Position numbers and translations under genes: made by a program
NCBI RefSeq assembly: GCF_036014015.1
Contig: NZ_CP107905.1
Location: 6,014,001 to 6,078,000, forward strand
Length of the DNA: 64,000 bases
Direction: 5' to 3'
DNA from: Streptomyces sp. NBC_00457
GTDB taxonomy: Bacteria > Actinomycetota > Actinomycetes > Streptomycetales > Streptomycetaceae
Notes under the pieces: generated by a model
What the model was told of the DNA's origin: nothing
Databases searched by the model: none
The model's input: the letters and a program-made list of their open reading frames with translations, nothing else
Part shown: positions 10,108 to 17,586 of the stretch, piece after piece
Numbering within the stretch: position 1 is the stretch's first letter
Layout: the number at the start of each line of letters is the position of its first letter

Positions 10108-10140
10108 TCACTCAAGGATCACTCGAGGGTCACTCAAGGA
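10108..10140. repeat. Three 11-bp tandem repeats between rpiR-like gene and murQ
   Basis: TCACTCAAGGA, TCACTCGAGGG, TCACTCAAGGA head to tail (10108-10140), followed by a partial TCAGG. The 11-bp period places each copy on nearly the same face of the helix. They lie 16-48 bp upstream of the murQ start. Confidence 0.8.
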
Positions 10141-10167
10141 TCAGGGGCGTCAGGGGCGGACCTACGT

Positions 10168-11085
10168 CTACCGCGAACCGTTCCGATGCCGATGCGCCAG
10201 CGCCTCATAAGACGCCGACAACGCGGGCGCAGCCGTCTCGTACGTCCGCTGTGCGACCCCGATGAACAGGCAGTCCACGACGAGGAGCTGACTCGTGCGG
10301 GACGACATCGCGGCGGGCCGCAATTCACTCTCCCGGGCCGTGGACGTCGTCAGCACATGATCCGCGTACTGCGACACCGGACCGTCCGGCCGCCCGGTGA
10401 TCGCGATCGTCGTGGCCCCGTGCTCGAACGCGACCCTGAGCGGCTCGATGACGTCCCCCGTGGACCCGGAGTGCGTGATCGCGATCGCCACATCACCGCC
10501 GCGCAGCTGCACCGCGTTCGTCACGGCGAGGTGCGGATCGCTGTGCGCGTGGGCTATCAGCCCTATCCGCAGCAGCTTCTGGGTGAGGTCCTGCGCCACC
10601 AACCCGGACGCTCCGACGCCGTACACATCGGCCCGGCGCGCGGAGGCCAACGCCGCCACCGCGGCCCCCAGCTGCACCGTGTCCAGCCCGGCCGCCGTGT
10701 CCGCGAGGGTCTGCTGCTCGTCGTAGGCGAGCTTGGCGACCACGTCGGCGATCGGGTCGTCGACGGCGATGTCGGTGGTGAGCGCGGGTGCGCGCCCGGA
10801 CTGCTGCTGTGCGGCGAGCCCGGCGAGGGCGAGGCGCAGATCCCGGTAGCCGGGGTAGCCGAGCAGACGGGCGGTGCGGACGACGGTCGCCTCGCTGGTG
10901 CCGGTGAGTTCGGCGAGGCCGGTGACCGTGAGGGCGGCGCAGCCGGCCGGGTCCTGGGCGACGGCTTCGGCGACGCGCTGCATGGAACGGGTCATCGAGG
11001 GGGCGAGGGTGCGCACCTTGGCCGCGAGAGCGGCGGGCGCGGGGGGCGCGCCGGCTCCGAAAATTTCCTTCACTTCCTGGGTCAC
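10168..11085 (-). CDS. MurR/RpiR-family transcriptional regulator
   Basis: 305 residues: an N-terminal HTH_6 domain (residues 20-100, containing LTVTGLAELTGTSEATVVRT) and a C-terminal SIS sugar-phosphate sensor (RRADVYGVGASGLVAQDL, then IAITHSGSTGDVIEPL). Such regulators respond to amino-sugar phosphates. As the first gene before murQ and the EIIBC gene it is the probable sensor of MurNAc-6-phosphate. The GTG at 11085 is inferred from the family length; a second GTG at 11073 is possible. The AT-rich near-palindrome at 11090-11102, abutting the start, is a candidate self-binding site. Confidence 0.9.
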   Translation of the reverse strand: MTQEVKEIFGAGAPPAPAALAAKVRTLAPSMTRSMQRVAEAVAQDPAGCAALTVTGLAELTGTSEATVVRTARLLGYPGYRDLRLALAGLAAQQQSGRAPALTTDIAVDDPIADVVAKLAYDEQQTLADTAAGLDTVQLGAAVAALASARRADVYGVGASGLVAQDLTQKLLRIGLIAHAHSDPHLAVTNAVQLRGGDVAIAITHSGSTGDVIEPLRVAFEHGATTIAITGRPDGPVSQYADHVLTTSTARESELRPAAMSSRTSQLLVVDCLFIGVAQRTYETAAPALSASYEALAHRHRNGSR

Positions 11086-11089
11086 TCTT

Positions 11090-11102
11090 GAAAGATATTT
11101 TC
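11090..11102. promoter_or_regulatory. Candidate RpiR-type operator in the divergent promoter region
   Basis: GAAAGATATTTTC has GAAA and TTTC arms around an imperfect AT centre. A related GAAAATTTC lies at 11059-11067, inside the start of the regulator gene. GAAA/TTTC arms are typical of RpiR-family sites. Confidence 0.4.
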
Positions 11103-11140
11103 GGCGCGGTGTGATGGTCAAGAGTGCGCACAATGGAGGC

Positions 11141-11545
11141 ATGGACCCCACCGACTCCCCCGACTCCTCTGTCAGCCCCCTGGAGCAGGCGTTGCACGCG
11201 GCACGCGCCCTCGTGCTCGCCGACCTGATCGCGGGCGATGTCGCCGAGGCGGACGTGGTGTCACTGGTCGAGGAGTCCGTCGTACAGCGGCGCTGGTGGG
11301 TGGAGCAGTGGCCGGAGGGCGCGGCGTTCGTGGCCGGGCTGATCGCCCAGGACGTCCAGGACGCGCTGCTGGAGCGGTACGGCCGCTGGCCCCTGTGCCC
11401 CGTCTGCGGCTCCGGCGACCCGCACGCCCTCGACGTCGAACCGGAACTCGGGCCCGACCCGCACTGGGTGTGCCACAAGGCGGGCGTGAAGGTCGCCTCC
11501 GTCGGCACCCTCGGTTCATCCGCCGGCGGGACCACCTCGTCGTGA
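11141..11545 (+). CDS. Hypothetical zinc-ribbon protein
   Basis: 134 residues. A helical N-terminal half (SPLEQALHAARALVLADLIA) is followed by a CxxC pair (WPLCPVCGSGDPHALDV) and a later Cys/His (HWVCHKAG), so it probably binds one metal ion. TGGAGGC directly before the ATG at 11141 is the ribosome site. It is divergent from the RpiR regulator and overlaps the next gene by four bases (GTGA), so the two are co-translated. I do not recognise a named family; the pairing with a DUF4031 protein is common in streptomycetes as far as I recall. Confidence 0.8.
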   Translation: MDPTDSPDSSVSPLEQALHAARALVLADLIAGDVAEADVVSLVEESVVQRRWWVEQWPEGAAFVAGLIAQDVQDALLERYGRWPLCPVCGSGDPHALDVEPELGPDPHWVCHKAGVKVASVGTLGSSAGGTTSS

Positions 11546-11820
11546 CCCTCTACATCGACCCGCCCACCTGGCCCGGCCACGGCCGCATGTGGTCCCACCT
11601 CGTCAGCGACGTCTCGTACGACGAACTCCACACCTTCGCCGAGGGCTTGGGCGTACCCCGCCGCGCCTTCGAGCGGGATCACTACGACATCCCGTCGCAC
11701 CGTTACGCGGACGTGGTGGCCGCCGGGGCGGTGGAGGTCAGCAGCCGGGAGGTGGTGCGGCTGTTGCACGGGGCGGGGCTGCGGCGGCCCAAGGGGCGGG
11801 GTCAGCCGCGCAGCTCATAG
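11542..11820 (+). CDS. DUF4031 domain protein
   Basis: 92 residues. It starts with the family hallmark VTLYIDPPTWPGHGRMWSHL, then SDVSYDELHTFAEGLG and FERDHYDIPSHRYADVVAAG. The conserved His and Asp residues suggest a metal or nucleotide site, but the function of DUF4031 is not established. The GTG start overlaps the stop of the preceding zinc-ribbon gene (GTGA), indicating translational coupling. The last codons lie in a 17-bp sequence that is repeated 22 bp further on, in the end of the convergent MPI-GNAT gene. Confidence 0.9.
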   Translation: MTLYIDPPTWPGHGRMWSHLVSDVSYDELHTFAEGLGVPRRAFERDHYDIPSHRYADVVAAGAVEVSSREVVRLLHGAGLRRPKGRGQPRSS

Positions 11821-11838
11821 CGGTCAGCCGCGCAGCTC
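11800..11838. repeat. Perfect 17-bp direct repeat across two convergent gene ends
   Basis: GGTCAGCCGCGCAGCTC occurs at 11800-11816 and 11822-11838. The first copy encodes the end of the DUF4031 gene. The second carries the stop codon and last codons of the MPI-GNAT gene on the other strand. The 22-bp offset suggests a small tandem duplication. Confidence 0.85.
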
Positions 11839-12891
11839 GTAGACGAACAACTCCTCGTCCGCGCCGACCCTTTCGAATCCGGCGCGGGTCACGACACCCT
11901 GCGACGGCAGATTGCCCTGGTCGACCTTGGCGATGATCCGCCGGACGTCGTCCCGGGCCAGGGCCCACGCCGACAGGGCGCGCAGCGCCTCCGTGGCGTA
12001 CCCATGACCGCGGCCGCCCTCGACCAGGTCGTACCCGATCTCCACCATGCCCTCGTCGTCCGGCGCCGCATGAAACCCCATGGCACCGACGGCACGCCCG
12101 TCCTCCCGCCGCACCAGCACGAACACCCCGAACTCCGGCCGCAGCAGCCCCTCTTCATACGCCTTCACCAGCATCCCGGAGGCAACGCGGGTCCCCTCGA
12201 ACGGCTCGCCGTCGACCCACTCGAACCCGCCGTCGCCGCCCGTGTGCAGGTCGGCGGCGGTCGCGGGGGTGACGCCCTCGAGGGTGAGGCGGTCGGTGGG
12301 GAGGACCAGGTTGTTGTGCCAGCGCCACTGGGAGACGGGGGCGCGGCCGGGCAGGTCGCCGCGGCCGGTGGCCCACAGCAGGGTGGGCCAGGGCGCGGGG
12401 CCGGGGCGGACGTCCGGGAAGAGCGTGGTGAGGACGGACTCACAGAGCTCGGCGGGTGGTTCGTACGACAGGCCGAGCCCCTCGGCGATGTCATGCGTGT
12501 GCAGAAGCACCTCCGCGATCCCCATCGCCGCGAAGCCTTCGCGGTTCGCGCTGCGGAAGGGGTACGGGTGGAAGGCGCGCACCTCCCGGGGGGTGCTGCG
12601 CAGGGTGGCCACGAACAGCGCGCCGGTCGTCTCGATCACGTCCAGGACGCCGTCGTTGTCGATGCCCTCCTCGGGCATGATCTCGAACGGGATGTACCGG
12701 TCCCGCGCGCGTCCGGCGAGCTGGCCCGCGTACGCGATCAGATCCTCGGCGACATGGAACGCGGTGTCACGGCAACTCCAGCTCAGCCCACCCGCCTTGA
12801 CGCTTTCCCAGTCCCGGTCCGTGGCCGTCCGCAGCAGAGCGACGCAGCTCGCGACGGCTTCCTGTACTTGATCCCCACCCGTGTTCCGCAT
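11824..12891 (-). CDS. Fusion of maleylpyruvate-isomerase-like (MDMPI/DinB) domain and GNAT acetyltransferase
   Basis: 355 residues with two domains. Residues 1-200 are a mycothiol-dependent maleylpyruvate isomerase N-terminal-like four-helix domain, with the metal ligands in DTAFHVAEDLIAYAGQLAG and EVLLHTHDIAEGLGL. Residues about 200-355 are a GNAT N-acetyltransferase; the acetyl-CoA loop is EGGRGHGYATEALRALSAW. The substrate is unknown. The N-terminal half may be a thiol- or metal-binding module presenting a small molecule to the acetyltransferase, but this is inference. The ATG at 12891 is well before the HD gene's stop at 12902 (10-bp gap), so the two are probably co-transcribed. Its C-terminal codons overlap a duplicated 17-mer. 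Confidence 0.88.
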   Translation of the reverse strand: MRNTGGDQVQEAVASCVALLRTATDRDWESVKAGGLSWSCRDTAFHVAEDLIAYAGQLAGRARDRYIPFEIMPEEGIDNDGVLDVIETTGALFVATLRSTPREVRAFHPYPFRSANREGFAAMGIAEVLLHTHDIAEGLGLSYEPPAELCESVLTTLFPDVRPGPAPWPTLLWATGRGDLPGRAPVSQWRWHNNLVLPTDRLTLEGVTPATAADLHTGGDGGFEWVDGEPFEGTRVASGMLVKAYEEGLLRPEFGVFVLVRREDGRAVGAMGFHAAPDDEGMVEIGYDLVEGGRGHGYATEALRALSAWALARDDVRRIIAKVDQGNLPSQGVVTRAGFERVGADEELFVYELRG

Positions 12892-12901
12892 GCCGTGCAC
12901 G

Positions 12902-13564
12902 CTAAGCCGACGGAGGCCGGCCGAGCGACAGCATTTCCAGCTCCGACCGCAGGTTGTAGCGGGCCGTCGCCTCCCACTCCCTCTCCCCGTGCGGCGTGTG
13001 GAACAGACGGGGCAGGTCGAGCAGATGGCGGAGGATCGCCGAACGGCCTTCACGGAAAGCCTCGTTGGGGACGAAGTGGTACTCCTCGCGGACGGCCGCG
13101 GTGTAGGCGGCGTACGCCGACGGCGGCGACGCGAGGATCGCCAGGTCCGCGTCGCACAGCACCTGCCCTTCGCGGTCGTCGCCGTCCGGGGCGTGGGTGA
13201 CCGTGAGCCGGACCAGCCGGGCGACCTCCGCGGTCTTCGCGGCGGACAGACCGGCCTCGGGCAGCGCCCGCTCGGCGAGCCGGGCCGACCGCTCCTCGTT
13301 CTCGGACCGCTCGGGCAGATACACCGCGTCGTGGAACCACGCGGCCAGACGTACGACGTCCGGGTCCGCCGCGTGCTTCTCCAGCACGTCGATGTGGTCG
13401 AGGACCGCGGTGAGGTGCTTCAGCGTGTGATAGCGGCGCTGGGGTTCCTGCCAGCGGGTGAGCAGATCGTCGGCGTACGGCGCCGGGTCGGGCGAGTCCA
13501 CCGGGGCGCGGGCCGCTCGCAGGGCGTCGGTGAAGCGGGCGGCGAGGGCTTCGAGATCGGACAT
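12902..13564 (-). CDS. HD-domain phosphohydrolase-like protein
   Basis: 220 residues of the predicted metal-dependent HD hydrolase family. The metal ligands appear in order: His in RRYHTLKHLTAVLDHIDV, the His-Asp pair in LAAWFHDAVYLPER, and the later Asp in VLCDADLAILASP. Relatives include uncharacterised nucleotide or phosphate-ester hydrolases. I chose the ATG at 13564 because GGGA lies 9 bases upstream; the ATG at 13573 is too close to that site. Its gene is divergent from the MPI-like gene at 13613 with only 48 bp between the starts, so promoters overlap. Confidence 0.9.
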   Translation of the reverse strand: MSDLEALAARFTDALRAARAPVDSPDPAPYADDLLTRWQEPQRRYHTLKHLTAVLDHIDVLEKHAADPDVVRLAAWFHDAVYLPERSENEERSARLAERALPEAGLSAAKTAEVARLVRLTVTHAPDGDDREGQVLCDADLAILASPPSAYAAYTAAVREEYHFVPNEAFREGRSAILRHLLDLPRLFHTPHGEREWEATARYNLRSELEMLSLGRPPSA

Positions 13565-13612
13565 GTACGCCATTCTCCCGTGACGTGGGCCACGCACCCT
13601 AGCGTGGGAGAC

Positions 13613-14278
13613 ATGACTTCTGCTGACGTACGTGACCCCGAACTGCCCGGACGGCTGCTGATCACCGAGCGCGACACACTGATTCCGCTGTTGCGCCGGC
13701 GACCGGACACGGATTTCGCCAGGCCCGTCGACGCCTGCCCCGGCTGGAGCGTCCGGGATGTGCTGGCCCACTGTTCGGCCGCGTTGCTGAGGGTCGTGGG
13801 GAGCCGGTTCGAGAACGACGTGTTCTCGCCCGAGGCCAACGACCGGGACATCGCCGAACGCGCCGACTGGACGAACGCGCGCGTCGTCGACGAGCTGGAG
13901 CGCGGGATGACCGACGCCGGGCCCGTGATCGCCGCGTCGGGCGGCGTCTTCGACGGGATCGCGCTCGGCGAGTGGGTGCACGCCGGGGACGTACGCGAGG
14001 CGTGGGGCGAGCCCGGAGCCTACGCCGGAGCCGGACTGCCGTACGCGCTCACGCTGCTGGCCGCGGTGACCCGGGAGCGCGGCCATCTGCCGCTGCACGC
14101 CGACCTCGACGACGTCGACGAGCCGGTGCGGCTGGGCGATGTGTCGGGCACGCGGACACCCGCACGGTTCATCGGGGACGCCGCCACGCTCGTACGGCTG
14201 TACTCGGGGCGTACGACGGCAGGGGCGTCGTACGAGCTGGCGGGCGTGAAGGAGGACGAACTCAACATCTTCGGCTGA
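13613..14278 (+). CDS. Maleylpyruvate isomerase-family mycothiol-dependent enzyme
   Basis: 221 residues with the MDMPI N-terminal domain: CPGWSVRDVLAHCSAALLRV (a metal ligand His in the second helix), then LGEWVHAGDVREAWG. The C-terminal part is a small sterol-carrier-like domain (LVRLYSGRTTAGASYELAGV). Family members use mycothiol in isomerisation or detoxification, but many are uncharacterised. GGGAG six bases before the ATG is the ribosome site. It is divergent from the HD gene and 95 bp upstream of cutC. Confidence 0.88.
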   Translation: MTSADVRDPELPGRLLITERDTLIPLLRRRPDTDFARPVDACPGWSVRDVLAHCSAALLRVVGSRFENDVFSPEANDRDIAERADWTNARVVDELERGMTDAGPVIAASGGVFDGIALGEWVHAGDVREAWGEPGAYAGAGLPYALTLLAAVTRERGHLPLHADLDDVDEPVRLGDVSGTRTPARFIGDAATLVRLYSGRTTAGASYELAGVKEDELNIFG

Positions 14279-14373
14279 CGGCGATCTTCCCGCGACCTCG
14301 TCCTCGCGTAGGCTGGCATTGGACTAGACCTCCTAGCCGTCCCGAGCCGCCGAGCAATGAGGAATGGGGTCCC

Positions 14374-15066
14374 ATGAGCAAGCGTGCAGTCCTGGAGGTG
14401 ATCGCCCTCGACGCCGAGGACGCCCTCGCCGCCCAGGCCGGAGGCGCGGATCGCCTCGAACTGGTCACCGACATGGCGGCGGACGGCCTCACCCCGCCGA
14501 CCACCACGTTCACCGCGATCCGCGCCGCCGTCGACATCGACCTGCGCGTGATGCTGCGACTGGCGGACGGATTCGCGGCGGAGGATGTCGAGCGCTTGGC
14601 CGAGGTGGCGCGGGAGCTGCGCGGGGCGGGGGCCGACCAGTTCGTGCTCGGATTCCTGGACGGGCAGGGGTGCGTCGACCTGGACGCGGTGGAGCGAGTC
14701 GTCGGCGAACTGCACGGCTGCCGATGGACCTTCCACCGCGCCATCGACCACGCGGCGAACCGGGAAGCCCTCCGCAAGCAAGTCGCCGACCTGCCCGGAC
14801 TCGACACCTACCTCACGGCCGGATCGGCGGACGGCGTGGACGACGGCCTCTCGACGCTGCTCGCGGAGGCGGCGCGGCGAGGGGAACCGGGGTACGAGCA
14901 ACAGATCCTGGTGGGCGGGGGCCTACGGCTGGACCACGTCCCACAGCTGCAAGCCGCAGGTGTCGACGCCTTCCATATCGGGGGTGCGGCGAGGCCGAAG
15001 GGCTGGGAGAACCCGGTCGCGGCGGAGGCGGTGCGGGAGTGGCGCCAAGTACTGGACGCGGGCTGA
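14374..15066 (+). CDS. cutC: CutC family protein
   Basis: 230 residues, a TIM-barrel of the CutC family. Conserved stretches are LEVIALDAEDALAAQAGGAD, then RLELVTDMAADGLTPP and the helix-loop WTFHRAIDHAAN; VDAFHIGGAARP is near the C terminus. CutC was named for copper homeostasis in E. coli, but its biochemical role is uncertain. GAGCAATGAGGAA lies upstream of the ATG at 14374. The gene ends 80 bp before the convergent helD stop, and that gap holds a copy of the dispersed repeat. Confidence 0.93.
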   Translation: MSKRAVLEVIALDAEDALAAQAGGADRLELVTDMAADGLTPPTTTFTAIRAAVDIDLRVMLRLADGFAAEDVERLAEVARELRGAGADQFVLGFLDGQGCVDLDAVERVVGELHGCRWTFHRAIDHAANREALRKQVADLPGLDTYLTAGSADGVDDGLSTLLAEAARRGEPGYEQQILVGGGLRLDHVPQLQAAGVDAFHIGGAARPKGWENPVAAEAVREWRQVLDAG

Positions 15067-15078
15067 GTCGACCCACCT

Positions 15079-15110
15079 AGGGGCGCGGGGAACTGCGCGA
15101 CCAGCCCCCA
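15079..15110. repeat. Dispersed repeat family, subtype A (copy 2, truncated)
   Basis: On the minus strand it reads GGCTGGTCGCGCAGTT then CCCCGCGCCCC. The outer half of the GCGCCCC/GGGGCGC hairpin is missing. It lies between the convergent cutC and helD ends. Confidence 0.85.
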
Positions 15111-15145
15111 CCAGCCCGCACCCACCGCACAACCTCAAGCGGCAA

Positions 15146-17185
15146 TCACAGCTGCTCCGGCAACGCGGCCGCATGAGTCACGATCAACCCCGAAACCGCC
15201 CGAGTCAGCGCCACATACAACCGCCGCAACCCCGTCCGCTCATCCGGCTCCCCATCAACCACCGCCTGCGGCTCATCCAGAACCACATAGTCGTACTCAA
15301 GCCCCTTCGCAAGAGACGCCGGCACCAACGTCAGCCGCGTCTCCTGCGTCGTCTCCTCACCGGGATCGAGAAAACCGATCCCCGCCACAGCCAGCGCCTC
15401 CGCCAGCGCAGCGATCCGCGCATCCGCAGCGATCAGCCCCGTAGACCCCTCATTCCGCAGCAACTCCTCACACGCGGCCACCACTTCCCCCGCCTCGGCC
15501 ACCTCACGAACCTCAAAAAACCCAGGATTCTCCCGCACCGAAGCCACCGGCGTCAGCCCTGGCGCGATATGCGGCAGCAGCCGCGACGCATACGTGATCA
15601 CATCCGTCGGCACACGGAAACCGGCCGTCAGCTCCTCGACCACGGCGTCCGTCTTCCCCAGGTGGGCCAGCGCCTCGTCCCAACTCCGCGTAGCCCACGG
15701 CGTCGTACCCTGCGCCAGATCCCCCAGGACCGTCGCCGAACCGGTGGTGCACCGCCGGCCGACCGCGCGGTACTGCATGGGCGAGAGATCCTGCGCCTCG
15801 TCGAGAACCACATGCCCCAGCGAATGCGTACGCTGCACCAGATCCGTCGCCTCGTCGATCAACACGGCGTCTGCCGCGGACCACTTCGCGGCCTTCACCG
15901 ACCGCACCGGCTTCGCCCACAGGATCCTCTTCCGCTCGTCCTCGCTGAGGACACCCTCCGCGTGGACGGCGAGAAAGTCCGCGTCCGTCAGCAGCCGCAG
16001 CACAAGCTTCGCCGGATCGACCGGCGGCCAGATCGCCTTCACCGCCGCCTTCACCGCGGCGTTGCGGGCGACGGCATCCTGCACCCGGTCGTCCGGCGCC
16101 TCACCGGAGCGTTCCATCTGCACCAGCACTGCGTGCGCGATCCGTTGCGGCAGGGCCTCGCGGGCGGCGCCGTACCGGATGTCGCGGTCGAGCAACTCCT
16201 GGACGATGCCTTCGAGTTCGTATGCCGGGACCCGCCAGCGACGCGAACCGCGCACGACGACGACCGGCTCGGTCGGCATGGTCACATGGGAGCGGACGGC
16301 GCGTCGCAGCACCTCCGCCATCCTCGCGTCCCCCTTGATCACCGCGGCCGCCGCGTCGTCCGTGCCCCGCACCTCGACATGCGCCACGAGGTCGTCGACC
16401 GTCGCCTGCCGGACCGTCAACTCGCCGAGGGCAGGCAGCACTTGCTCGATGTAGTGCAGGAAGGACTTGTTCGGCCCGATGACGAGCGTGCCGGTGCGGG
16501 CGAGCCGCTCGCGGTGGGCGTACAGCAGATACGCCACCCGGTGCAGACCGACGGCCGTCTTTCCGGTCCCGGGGCCTCCCTGCACACACACGGTCCCGCC
16601 CAGCCCGCTGCGTACGATCTCGTCCTGCTCCGGCTGGATCGTCGCCACGATGTCCCGCATCGGGCCGACACGCGGACGCTCGATCTCCTGCTGGAGCAGC
16701 TTGCTGGTCCGCGCGGCCTCCGACGGGTCGGAGAGGTGCTCGTCCTCGTACGCGGTCAGGTCGCCGCCCGTGTACCCGAAGCGGCGGCGCAGCGCGACGT
16801 CCATCGGGGCCTTCTTCGAGGCCCGGTAGAAGGGCTGGGACACCGGCGCACGCCAGTCGATCACCATCGGGTCGCCGTCGTGATCGTGCACATGCCGCCG
16901 CCCGATGTAGAAGCGCTCGCCCTCGGCGCCCTCCGCCCGGTCCGCGCCCGGTGCGTGCAGGTAGTCGAGCCGGCCGAAGAACAGCGGGGTGTCGCTGAGG
17001 TCGGCGAGGGCCTTGATCCGCTCGTCGATCTGACGGGCGAGGACTTCGGCGTTGACCCAGTTCGCGGTTACGTCGCTGATGTCGAGGGACTCGACGTCCT
17101 CGCGCATGGCGCGCAGGGCGGCACGGGAGGAGGCGAGATGGGAGCGCTCTCGGGAGAGGGGATCGTCGGACGACGGCGTGGACAA
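15146..17185 (-). CDS. HelD-like UvrD/Rep-type ATPase (RNA polymerase recycling factor)
   Basis: 679 residues. The N-terminal 120 residues are charged and helical, as in the HelD arm that enters RNA polymerase. Then come the Q-like motif IQPEQDEIVR (about 183), Walker A GGPGTGKT (203-210), Walker B VVLDEAQDLSPMQYRAV (about 460), and the C-terminal helicase motif RLYVALTRAVSGLIVTHA. HelD-family proteins bind RNA polymerase and use ATP to release it from stalled complexes; a streptomycete member, HelR, gives rifamycin tolerance. No rifamycin-associated element was recognised upstream. A 16-bp perfect palindrome lies 75 bp before the start. It is convergent with cutC. True UvrD/PcrA repair helicases lack this N-terminal arm. 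Confidence 0.9.
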   Translation of the reverse strand: MSTPSSDDPLSRERSHLASSRAALRAMREDVESLDISDVTANWVNAEVLARQIDERIKALADLSDTPLFFGRLDYLHAPGADRAEGAEGERFYIGRRHVHDHDGDPMVIDWRAPVSQPFYRASKKAPMDVALRRRFGYTGGDLTAYEDEHLSDPSEAARTSKLLQQEIERPRVGPMRDIVATIQPEQDEIVRSGLGGTVCVQGGPGTGKTAVGLHRVAYLLYAHRERLARTGTLVIGPNKSFLHYIEQVLPALGELTVRQATVDDLVAHVEVRGTDDAAAAVIKGDARMAEVLRRAVRSHVTMPTEPVVVVRGSRRWRVPAYELEGIVQELLDRDIRYGAAREALPQRIAHAVLVQMERSGEAPDDRVQDAVARNAAVKAAVKAIWPPVDPAKLVLRLLTDADFLAVHAEGVLSEDERKRILWAKPVRSVKAAKWSAADAVLIDEATDLVQRTHSLGHVVLDEAQDLSPMQYRAVGRRCTTGSATVLGDLAQGTTPWATRSWDEALAHLGKTDAVVEELTAGFRVPTDVITYASRLLPHIAPGLTPVASVRENPGFFEVREVAEAGEVVAACEELLRNEGSTGLIAADARIAALAEALAVAGIGFLDPGEETTQETRLTLVPASLAKGLEYDYVVLDEPQAVVDGEPDERTGLRRLYVALTRAVSGLIVTHAAALPEQL

Positions 17186-17260
17186 GGGGTGCCTCCGTTG
17201 GATCCAGACAAGAGCGGAGATTCTAGGCCGCCGATGGAGCCGGCTGCCAACGGTTTTTGT

Positions 17261-17276
17261 CGTCCCCTAGGGGACG
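17261..17276. promoter_or_regulatory. Perfect 16-bp palindrome in the divergent region upstream of helD
   Basis: CGTCCCCTAGGGGACG, a perfect palindrome 75 bp before the helD-like start and 111 bp before the start of the 60-residue gene on the other strand. Either an operator or a hairpin; no binding protein is known. Confidence 0.5.
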
Positions 17277-17387
17277 GCCCCCTCCGCCCTAAGGGCCATG
17301 GCTAGCCCCGCAGGTGTACCCACGGACGACACGGGTTCGCCCCGCAGACCGATGCCTTCCTTATGGCCGGAGAGCCACCATGGATAC

Positions 17388-17570
17388 ATGAGCGCAGCAA
17401 CCTTCACCCCAGCCCCCGGCCGCGCCTCAGGCGCGACCGCCATCACCTCGACCCACCACCGTCACCGCCTCGGCGAGGCCCTGCGTGCCCTCAAGGTGTA
17501 CGCGGGCGCCGCCTTCGACGTGATCGTCCTCGGCGAGTACGGCGAGGAAGCCGGCGTCCGCCGCAAGTGA
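17388..17570 (+). CDS. Small conserved hypothetical protein
   Basis: 60 residues: a Thr/Ala-rich N terminus (MSAATFTPAPGRASGA), then RHRLGEALRALKVYAGAAFD and VIVLGEYGEEAGVRRK. No membrane segment or cysteine. GGAGAG (17369-17374) lies upstream of the ATG at 17388. It is convergent with the XPB gene (stops 16 bp apart) and divergent from helD. Small proteins ending LGEYGEE...RRK are familiar in streptomycetes, but I know no function. Confidence 0.7.
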   Translation: MSAATFTPAPGRASGATAITSTHHRHRLGEALRALKVYAGAAFDVIVLGEYGEEAGVRRK

Positions 17571-17586
17571 CCCCGGCCCGCCCGGC

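Noticed and set aside
14585..17305. Long plus-strand frame of about 900 codons opposite helD
   Set aside because: Its translation is Arg/Pro/His-rich low complexity, a shadow of the HelD-like gene.
17186..17387. Rifamycin-associated element upstream of helD
   Set aside because: No sequence resembling the published RAE inverted repeat was recognised; only a different palindrome.
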